From: Mytilus californianus
Taxonomy: Eukaryota > Mollusca > Bivalvia > Mytilida > Mytilidae
Direction of reading: 5' to 3'
Assembly (NCBI RefSeq): GCF_021869535.1
Contig: NW_026262679.1
Span: forward strand, 85,619,143 to 85,683,142
Length of the DNA: 64,000 nucleotides
The position numbers and the translations under genes are program-made. The notes under the pieces were generated by a model. It saw only the letters and a program-made list of their open reading frames with translations. It did not search any database and was not told where the DNA came from. Shown in pieces: positions 38,401 to 50,400 of this stretch (its first letter is position 1; the number at the start of each line of letters is the position of its first letter).

Positions 38401-41400
38401 GAACAATTAGCATTCATTTCGCTACTTTTAATCAGCATACTACGTTTATAGTTCAAGCGGACAATGGATTAGTTCAAAAATTCGTTGAATGTAGAGTATT
38501 TAGTATTTTTGATGTCTTATCTGTTGTAAAATGGTTTGGTTCTTCATTACTGCGTTAATTGGGATATTTCTGTAAATGCCAAAGCCATCTTGTGTGTGTA
38601 AAAACAAGCATCTTTTTGCACATTATTTAACAGCTCGTTTATTGTGGATCTGTTTTTATCATTTTAAAGATGTTTGAGTGAAAAGAGTTATATAAATTGA
38701 TAGTATTCTACTGTTGTGAAGGTCAAAACCTTCCCACTCAGAGAAACGCACAGTGATAATAGTCTGTTTATATAAATAAACAAACCAGGGAAGATTTTGT
38801 GTTTTCTTACGCGAAAACCGTATAGATATTGTTTAATGTTTTTTTTAATGAAAATAAGAAAATGAGGTATGGTTGCCAATGAGACAACTCTCCACCAGAG
38901 ACCAAATGACGTTGGTAAATATAGGTCACCGCATGCTCTACAACAATGAGCAAAACCCATACCCCATAGCAAGCTATAAAAGGCTTCGAAATGAGAAATG
39001 TAAAACAATTCAAACGAAAAAACTAACATCCTGATTTATATACCAAACAATTAACAAATTTTATACAGCAACAAACGACAACCACTGAATTACAGGCCCC
39101 TGACTTATAAATTCCTTTCACTTTAAACTAATTAGTAATTTGTCCTGCATTTACAAGTTCTTTTAAGGATGATCGCTACTCTGTTTTAAAATAACAAGCT
39201 TTTTAAAAGACTGTTATAAATTGATATTTTATAAATAATGGAACTAAATAAGTAGAAAAAAGGAAGGGTCCGTGACCTTGTTTTCTAGATATAAGCCATT
39301 GGAAAATTGGCGGGAAGTGATTCTCTCTAGATTTTTTCATACATTTAACATTGGTACCTTTTTTCTTTCAAAAACTATGAAAAAATAACAAGGATCTGAT
39401 AAGATATTAAAAATGGCTTTTTATATTATATTTTTAAATTATATGTAATAAAATTACGAAAAGAAAAGGGGTTAGCGGGGAAAATATTTGGTTGGCACTA
39501 CAAGGATAAAACCAGAGGATTCCGAATATATAAACAAGAGGAGTGAACATCCTTAAAGCAAATACAGGTATAGAAGATGTTGGGTAAACGTCTTTGAGAT
39601 AGCAATCCAATGACATGTATAACGAAATATAATTACAAGGTCAACAAGGCAACTATTTAATTGCGACAACGACTTGAATACTAGTAACCAAAGGACAGGA
39701 CATATTAATTTACCATGTAAAACAAAATAGAATTCTCCAACTCTTAATTAGGGATAAAGAAAAGTCACTATAGAAAGAAAAGTCACTACAGTAATTGCAA
39801 GTCTATTCAACAGTTAGTCTATCATGATTTGAATACATAGAAATGTCGGTCCAAGTTTTCACAAAACACCAAAAAAAAGAGAAAAGAAACCAAAAAGTAA
39901 AATACAATCTGTAACAATAGACACGTGTCTTTACAATATATCAAGCTACATGTATTATATAATATTTACTTAGACAAGTTATGAATAATTAACAGAGCCT
40001 ACCAAATATCTGCAACCAACTCTGTTTTTTAAAACAAAACAAAAATACTACAAAATAACAATAGACAAGCTCTGGCGACGTTTCTTACTTGGGGTTAATA
40101 CATTAAAATCTAACAGGTTAATAAAAACGTGTCCAGTGTTCAACCTTCACCGTTTTATCTCGCTCAGTGGAATAACTAAAAGACAAATAGGATAAAGTAC
40201 AGTAACAATCAGTTCAGAAACAAACCATTTATCTCTATCATATAGGCACATGTGTTAGTGCCGACACAAGTACTAAAAGGGAGATTTATCTTTATCATAT
40301 AGGCACATGTGTTAGTGCCGACACAAGTACTAAAAGGGAGATTTATCTCTATCATATAGGCACATGTGTTAGTGCCGACACAAGTACTAAAAGGGACATT
40401 TATCTCTATCATATAGGCACATGTGTTAGTGCCGACACAAGTACTAAAAGGGACATTTATCTCTATCATATAGGCACATGATTAGTGCCGACACAAGTAC
40501 TAAAAGGGAGATTTATCTCTAACATATAGGCACATGTGTTAGTGTCGACACAAGTACTACAAACCATTTATCTCTATCATATAGGCACATGTGTTAGTGC
40601 CGACACAAGTACTAAAAGGGAGATTTATCTCTATCATATAGGCACATGTGTTAGTGCCGACACAAGTACTAAAAGGGAGATTTATCTCTATCATATAGGC
40701 ACATGATTAGTGCCGACACAAGTACTAAAAGGGACATTTATCTCTATCATATAGGCACATCTGTTAGTGCCGACACAAGTACTAAAAGGGAGATTTATCT
40801 CTATCATATAGGCACATGATTACTGCCGACACAAGTACTAAAAGGGAGATTTATCTCTAACATATAGGCACATGTGTTAGTGCCGACACAAGTACTAAAA
40901 GGGAGATTTATCCCTATCATATAGGCACATGATTAGTGCCGACACAAGTACTAAAAGGGAGATTTATCTCTATCATATAGGCACATGATTAGTGCCGACA
41001 CAAGTACTTAAAGGGAGACACAGGAGAGAACAATAAAAAACAATGTTAAAAAAGACAGGAAACATTTTGACCAAAAAGAATAACAAAAGTCTACAAAACA
41101 GTATATAAGCAAACCAATTGAGATTGAGCAGTATCTACCCAATTAAGGTGAACACATGTACTCCGGAAGGGTTGTTGTCCTTCATTCGATGTTTTGTTCA
41201 TGATAAATTAATTCATAAGAAACTTTTAGGTTCTTTTCTTAAGTGTCTGCACAAAACACCTACAATGATTTTAATGTGGCAAAAAAAAAAATAGCTTAAA
41301 TGTACGTGTTGCATGGACCCGGTCGGCACGGTACGAACTATAAACTATTATTTCATTAGTTTATGATATCCGTATTTAAAATACTGTTGTAATTTTTTTG

Positions 41401-44400
41401 CAACCTGATTGAAATAGAGATCCTGTGTCCACGTTTCTTTGTAAGCGAAGAGTGGACACATGATATGCATTTCGATTAGATTGAATGTGTATATGAAATG
41501 GTATGAATGAATCAATTTATTATCTGTACATGTGAATTCTGTATCTCATTTTTTTGGTTTATGACGCATGCAATACAATTGAATTTCAATTATTGTTAAT
41601 GATAGATTTTTTTTTTGGAGTTACTCAGTGCGTAATAAATAAAAGATTACATTGATCTGTGCATTTGTATGCATTAACAAGCATGTTGTTCTTGAAAATA
41701 AACTCAATTTATGACTTGTGAAGGAGCGAAAAAAGTTATGAACATAAGAAGATATGGTAAAACGTGAATCAGACAGTAACGAAATAATAAAAGTCTTCCA
41801 AAACTGGCTAGGGTGTCCATATGGTTATCAATGTTTGACGTCAGAGCGCCCACAAAAGGTAACAAGTTTATAGATAGGTGTAAGCATAACAATATTTCAA
41901 ACCTTTTAATCATAAAGTCATTTTTAAAGGAGATTAAAACTCATCCGTTCCAAGAAATTGCATAGAAATCACCATGCATAGCAGATATATTTAAAACATG
42001 AAATTTTCAATTTAAACGTCTCGAACATATATGATGACGCTTATCCCAGAAACACGTCTCTTGCCCACGGAAATGCGTTTTTTCATTACTTATTTGGTAC
42101 CGCAACTGGAGGACCATCAGTATCATCCGCCTGACATCCAGTGCTTCGGTGCTGGGATGATTTATATGATACCTAGTTTATGAATTATACAAAAATATAA
42201 ATGATATATTTCGACTGTAAATTTTCAGTTCATACATGGTTTAATTGTGCTTAAACTAAGATTTTCATCTCCTTCAGACTTAGCTGACCTATGACGGGTT
42301 TGGCTGTTCTGTTTAAGCACTTCTGTTTTTATGCTCTCAAACCATTTGGGGGAGAGCTTTTAAACCTTTGGTCTCAAGAGTACCTGATGAAAGTTATAAT
42401 ATGCCATGAACACAGATTTGTGCAGCCAGGTGATTTATGTATAAATTTTGTTTGTTTATTCCCAGCTTATATAAATTATAAAATTTAATTGATCTGAAAC
42501 TATTAAAGATTGATACACCGCCAGGTAGTTTAATATTGACTAGTAAAGAAGGTTTTGCATTGGCTGTTCTGTTTGGCTCCTTTAAGTTTTTCATGTTTTC
42601 AATCTGTTTAATAATTTTGGCTTAAAAAAATCGTTTCAAGAAACACGTCTCATGGGCTTTGAACTCATTATCATACGGCTTTTCAAAAATGGTATTCACT
42701 TTGTGAAACTTGTCTGAAAGAAAATTTTAATACTTTCTATCGAGTAATTATTGATTGAACAAATATGAATGATCTTTTACGTCATGAAATATTTCTGAAA
42801 ACGATATATCTAAAATATAAATCTAAAAACATAAGTAAATAATTCGTTGACAAACGTCATATTTGTAATATAAACTTTTTGTATTTTAAGCTATCGCACT
42901 GGGAAAAAAAATGTAACACTGTTATCTATGTTGTTTGATCTGTCACACAACAGAATCGTTTTACAATGAACGATTTTTGGTATTGAAATCTGATTCTTCA
43001 TGATTCTACATGACATCTTCATTTTTATACCCCCGCAAACAAAGTTTAGGGGGAATATACTAGGAATCATCATGTCTGTCTGTCTGTCTGTCTGTCCGTC
43101 CGGCTTCGTTTCCGACGCATAACTTTTGAACCGTAAAACATAGGTTAACCAAACTAGGTATGACGTTTCATGGGCTCAGTGGAGGTGTGCCATACACCTG
43201 AGTCAGGTCACTTTGACCTTTGACCCCTATGATAGTAAAACCTTGTCCAATTCGTTCCCGGTGTATAACTTTTGAACCGTAAAACACAGAAATATCAATA
43301 CTAAATTTCAACTTAAATGCTTGTACAGGGGTACAAGTCCCGCTATGCAGACAGCTCTATTTATACTTGGTTAATAATAATTGTATTTACAAGCAATTGG
43401 AGTGTTTAGCTGTTAATCAATTTAAGTTCGTAAAACGTATTGTGATAGATTTCTGTACTTTCTGTCACGCCATCGGTAAGTTTTTTAACTGGTGTGAGGT
43501 CATGTCCAAAGTTAGTAAGTTAAAAAAGTCACTTGGCTACTGTTCATCTTGCGATGACGTGTCCATAGCAAGGAACATGCGGAACAGTGTCCCCACTCAT
43601 TTATGGATTTGAATATTTTTTTTATTTGGACCTTTCAGTAAAAGACCGTTTGCATAAGAATGTTGATCACTTCTTTTGAATTGTTTCAAGCTTGAAATCT
43701 TACCATACAATGCACTCAGGGATAACTGAAGGATGTATGATGAGCTTTTTAATTAGCTGTTATTTATCTTGTCAGTCGTCTTTTCTGTTTTGCTCTTTCA
43801 TTCTCAGTAATATAGAACAATTAGATAATATAAACATTTGTATAACTTTTTAATGACCTTGATTTATTTGAAGCTTTACCATTTATCAATCTAAGACGCT
43901 TATTACTGTTTACTCTAGCGATCCTTACAACTATTCATCCTAGTATAATACAGTTTTCTACTTGTACACATATCATTCAACATTTACACGCTAAAGGACA
44001 CTTCATTATCTGATCATACTATTTTACTCTTAAAAGATAACGACCAATATCACGTAAAGGGTCATTAACCGATAAAGATCTAGACATTATAAAGCCATTC
44101 GTGTCGTTCCTGTGATATTTAAGGAACAAAAGTATTGTATCTGCAGAGTTGCCATCCTAAAAACCAATTCACGGTGGCAAGTCTTTTAAATGCAGAACTA
44201 GTATTCTTTTTCAAATGCAATTACCATTAATGTTCTAAATAAAACATTTGAAATATCTGAGAAACGTCGATTGCGATTGTTGCTAATGATTCCGCGACGG
44301 ATAACCGTTACATCTAATCTCCCTTTTCTAGCGGTTTAAATGCACATTTTACTTTGTTGCGTTTGTAAATGTATAATTTGTAAAAATGCACTCATTTCTG

Positions 44401-47400
44401 AGAAAAAAATCAGTATTTAGTGTAATCGTTTAGATAGTTTTGTTTCTTCTGTTTACGAATTTAACAAATAATAAATTAACAAAAATACCGAACTCCAAGG
44501 AAAATTCAAAATGGAACGTCCCTTATCAAATGGGAAAATCAAAAGCTCAAACACATCAAACGAATGGAAAACAACTGTCATATTCCTGACTTGGTACAGG
44601 CATTTCCTTATGTAGAAAATGGTGGATTAAACCTGGTTTTATAGCTAGCTAAACCTCTCACTTTTATGACAGTCGCATACAATTCCATTATATTGAAAAT
44701 ACAAATATTGAGTAAAAAGTAGTGAGACAACAACCTTACACATCACTGCTTTTTTTTATATAATCTTTGATTTTCTGTTTCATTGGCGTATTTATATCCC
44801 CATCTAAGTTCTTTCTTATTTTTTATTTGTTTAAATGTATCCATATTTGATGATTTATAATCGCCTGGATTAATTTTTAAACTCGTGGACCCATACGACT
44901 AAATACTGCTGTTTCTGATTCAACGTTAGCAGTAGGTGTGATCAAACTTGATGACTAATCAATTTCTATAAATGATATGTTGGACATAATAGGATTATTT
45001 TTTATAAGAGCATCACGCGGAGACATACAATCAACATGAGGGATTACATGGACTCGCCATGGACATCAGGATCTGAGTATCAATACTTTTGTTACGAACT
45101 TCTTTATTTCGGTGCTGGTAATTTATCAGAAACATTAAATTGAATTTGTCCGTCAGTGCAGATGTCATAAGTTGGTCTAGCACTAAGTATACATGAATAT
45201 TATTGACTTAATTAATTTGTTTTACTGTAAAAACTTTTTATCATGATCATTTAAAATTATCTATAATGTTGTTTACATTGTTTTCTGACACTTACAGCAG
45301 TGGTTCATTGTCTTGAAATTATTATCCGTGTCATTTTCTATTGGTCTATTGGTGATAGAGTCTACAGTTTTGATGGTTACTAAATGGGTCATTGCCTCGT
45401 ATCGGGTAATATTGTAGATACAGAAGAGAAAAGATTACAAACTGCTCTACTGTATCACTCCTTTTTCATTCAGTTCTAACTGCGGAAGGGATAATGCGCA
45501 ATGCAAAATTAATACATTTGTGTAAAGTTTAGATCGTCTCCATGGAACATATTTTGGAAAACAACTAATGCATCATAAGAACCGGCTATGAACGAGTGAT
45601 AATTTTTGCCTCCCATAAACGTCTTTGATTACAATTTATGTATGGTGATTCCACTTCAAACTTACAAAATGTAATTGGCTTAGAATTACATTATTAACTA
45701 TAAATATTTAGTTTTCTTGGTGTATGTTTATGCGTTGCAATTCATGTGTTTGCTTCATGTAACAGACATACACGAACTTCATATAACAAACATATGCATA
45801 CTGTTATTAAGAGATAGCAATGGATTAGAAAAAGTCATATGAAATAAATAAGATATTGATTTGATATTTACTGTTTGCATGTCCTGTCTCCGATGGTGAA
45901 TAATTCTGCCATTTATTTTTTTGGTTCCAGACAGATCTATACATAGACAAATGAACGTTTCAGTAGCTTACATACATGTACGCGTATTTGATCGCTCCAT
46001 ATAGAATGAATTAAGTTTTAAACTGCTGAATTAAGATACATTAAAATGGCGCGCTAATCACCTCTAGAAGGTAAATGGATAACTATCATATAAAACCTAT
46101 TTAAAAGTGCCGTTTCTTTTCCAACCAGACAGTATAAGCATGCGAAACAGATTACCGTTTCATGTTGAACGTAATGCCTACAACAGTGAAAAACAACCCA
46201 TAACGTACACCAAACTTTAAAAGGTCCCCCAAAAAGACAAATGTGAACCATATATTAAAAAAAAAACCTTCCGACCTCTTTTACCAAGTATCGAATGAAG
46301 AGGCACTAGCTATATGTATGATAACATTAAACGGTACAAATGTTACTGCACCAGATGCGCCTTTCGACAAATAATGTGTCTTCAATGATGCGTGAGGCCA
46401 AAGTGTTTATTATTCCGTAATTAATACAAACGTTGAAGAGTACATTTTAATCGAAAAGAACCGAAAATATAGCAAAATGCGGACAGGTAAAACGACCTGA
46501 GGAACTTTTGTGATCGAGTGTCCACTACAATTTCAGACACGAGGCTAGTAACACCAAGCATAATAATATGTGAACAATTATTTCGATCTACATGAGACCA
46601 AGTTCCAGAAGTTGTTACTGTAACATGATTTGAAAAAGATACTTCTGGGTGTAGATTTTTTATTGACACATCTATATACATATAAGGAGAAGTGATATAA
46701 TTACCAAATGGGACTCGTATCAACCAGAGACCAAAGGACGAGGATGTAAACAATTATATGTATATTATACAAGCTATCATATACTAGTACAAAAAGAAAT
46801 GTATACATTTTTGAGTGTACTGTTGCCGATCTAACTGCATTTTACACTTAATGCATAGCTTTTTTTTAATGGGCTTTTGACCATCTCTAACCTCGAACAA
46901 ATAACATTTATATCTTGGAATTAATTGACTGTAAAATTAAATGGTAAAAAATAAATCAAGTTGGTGACAAAAATCAAACTATCACAATGTCCACCAATTG
47001 CAAGTAAACTATAATAATTGTCTACTCCAATATAAAAATAAGGAGATGTGGTATGATTGCCAATGTGACAACTATCCACCAAAGTTGAAATGAAGTGGAT
47101 GTAAGCAATTATAGGCTACCGTACGGCCTTCAACAATGAGAAAATCCCATACCGTATAGTCTGCTATAAAAGGCTCCAACACGAAAAATATGAAACAATT
47201 CAATTGAGAAAACTAACGGCCTAATTTATAACAAAACAATTTACGAAAAACGATTATGACAGACATGAACCAACGACAAGCACTGAACTACAGGCTCCTG
47301 ACTAGGGACAGGCACATCAAGAATGTCTGTTCTGTCACAATTTACAAAGTATAAATATGCCGAAAACTTTATTCCAAATTAAACTAAAATTCACCCTAAA

Positions 47401-50400
47401 TGGGTATAAATATTTGCACTGTCAGTTGAGTTAAAAGAATAACTAGATCACAGTATAAAAAAAAACGGTGCTGTAGGTATAACAGTTGCTTTTTTAACGG
47501 ACCACAATGATCTGTTTTAAAGGGGCGTTAGCTGTCAAATTCATGTTCAGCGATTTGACTCGAATTCTCATATTTGATTTATAACATACTTAAACGAATA
47601 TCCAAATTACAAAAAGTCTGAAATAAACAATTAACAATGCATGGGGACAATAGTATGTATCAGTATTTCGTGTGTATTTTTGACTAGACGCCATCTAATT
47701 AACCATCGAGATGACTTCCGACGAATGCCGACGGTCACATAACCCGATATAAACATAAATATAAAAAGATAGCGACCACGTCCAATTGGATTTTTCTAGG
47801 TCTGTTTGATTTCATATTGTAGGTTACAAAGTATGTTTATCATCGTTTTTACCTTATAAGAAATATTTTTCACGGATCGAATCAGTCAATTAAATGGTTC
47901 ATCCTTGTTTCACTTTCAATGTTGACATTTTTCCTTTTAATAACTAAATACATGCGTAACTTTTTTTAGAGTGGCTCTTGTATGTATTATGATTATGTTT
48001 TATTAACAATTTGTATGTCTTATAAAATGAAGAGGTGAGACTTAAATAAAATATTGTCTGGTCTTGTCTTGTCTTGCGTAACCCATCTCCAGCTAAGGGG
48101 TCAAATTGAAGGTCACATGGATACGGATTCAATGAGGTCGAATTATTCACTTGCAAGTAAATTATTCATCAATGATGTTTCTTAGCTTATTTTGACAAGA
48201 TTGAACCAAATTGGCTGCTAAAATCGAATTATTATTTCACTATTTCACTTTCATTAATGATTGAACACAAAAAAAATCATGTTTTATTTTTTTGTATATC
48301 TCGTAGCTAATACCCCTTTAAGTGGCTTTGCAATGGTAGTTCCTAAATATCAGTATGTAGATAGATCAAAATCGGAATAATTGTCAAATTGTCAAATTGA
48401 AAATTAATTACACAATCAGTTATTGTGTTAATCAATAGTTTTTAATAATGAAAGGCATGGAATTGCGTACTAAATAATCAACATGCCACATAGGACACGA
48501 ATGGACATCATTTACAATATGGTTAACTCATTTGAGCTGAAACAAGGAAATCCGATGTAGCATTTATTTCCCTGAATTAGTTGTGTAATATTTAATATCA
48601 CCAGATAAGCTAGCTCAATTTATTACAAATATTGGTATTATTAACCTGCCGATAGATATCTGTAATTCAGTGTATGAAAGGCGTTATACCGAAGTGTACA
48701 GCTTTTCCTGTACTGATCTTTATTGAAATTTTGTTATTCCAAAGACCGACAGTTAAAGAGAAGGATGACATTGAAAAAACCATTTTAATCGCGTCACATG
48801 TTCATCTTCCAGTACCTTTTCCGGGACCACGTTAGTGTCTTTAGTCATTTCTTAATTTTTGATTTGTTGTCATTTAGAAAATTTGGTTTTATGGCAGAAT
48901 TTTGATACTTTTTGTCGAATAAATTCATTTTTTAAGACTCGGGACGATGCAGAGCTCGACATGTTATAGACAATTTTATCTTTTGCTTAAGACTGTATGT
49001 TTACTTCTAGATGTCTAGTTATCCATTATTGATATTATGATTAAATACTTTTAAAATGCTCTACATTAAGATACAAATGCAAATATGGAAATATCATGTC
49101 ACATTATATCATAACTGGAGGAATATTTATGTATATATAGTGAGTGTACCTCTTCGTATTTATTCATATTTATTACGTCTGTCCGTCCATCCACAATATA
49201 ATCTTCAATCCACACCCTCTTAAAATTACTGAACACGAATTCTCAATAGTTATATAGTCTTTCAATCCACTTCTTCTTTAAATAATCCTTGTCTCATCTT
49301 TAAAAGTGACTCAAATGGGAGTCAATTGGCGTTTTTTGCTTTATTATGAAAAATATTTGCAATGTATTTTCTCCAATGTTATACTAGTCTCCCCTATTAA
49401 TCCGTGGTATTCTTGGGGTGTTCTTCGACTTATAATTTTTCATTGTCCTTCTGGTATATTTTGCCTCCTTTTTAATTTGATTGTGAAATCTATGAATCCA
49501 ATTCAAATTTCTAATCACAAGACGGATTTCGACAGAACTTAAATTACTTCCTCTTTTCACAGTGCAAATGTGTAGCATGCATTTCATTGTTGTTCCTCAT
49601 TTCTAATACGAGATTTATTTAGGGGTTTATTTGAATTTGCTATCTTGTATTACTTGCCCTAGCTTAAATAAGTTCTATGGGAGAGGACATAAGCGAGCTC
49701 CAAACTTATATTAAGTATAAGACTTTAGTTAGTGTCGAGTAAGTAATAATCTGATATTCTTTATTAAGGTATAGCAAAGATAATTGAAACAAACATATCA
49801 ACGAGTATTTCATAATTCAAACCAAATTTTCAACTATTTTTTTCAAGCATATAGAATACATACATTTGTCGTACTTTCGAATATACAACCCAATATTATC
49901 TACATGATTGACATTTTAGCCTTGGAAAACATGAGCTTCGTGACTATTCGACGAGTCAAACCCTTTCGAACTGATTTTTACATATGTGTATATGGTGTGC
50001 TGCTATGACACTGTCCAAGGTTATGAGACCGAGGGTTGAGCGACTGCGTTCAAAAACATTGTTAATCTTGCCACATTTTTGATGTGCCTGTCCCAAGAGT
50101 GGAGCCTGTTACCCAGTTGTTGTCGTTGATTGCTGTCTGTCATATCTGTTATGTATTGCTTTGTGATAGATCAGGGCGGTAGTTTTCTGATTTGAAATGT
50201 GTCACGTTTTTTATAGTTTGTATTGCTTTTATTGATCTTGGAAATCATATTTATTACACACTCATACTTTGAAAAAACTAATTATCTATAGCTTATATAT
50301 AACCTATGTTCAAAATAGTGTCAAAAAGTAAGATATAAAGGACAATCAATAAATAGTGTATAAACAAGACATTTGGTACTAGTATATTCAAAAGGCTTGT

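Noticed and set aside
40209..40469. Repetitive 86-residue minus-strand frame
   Set aside because: It follows only from a 57-bp unit being divisible by three. It breaks at the first 56-bp unit and has no start or splice context.
40227..41017. Regular repeats that could suggest a CRISPR array
   Set aside because: There are no unique spacers, the units are contiguous, and the host is an animal.
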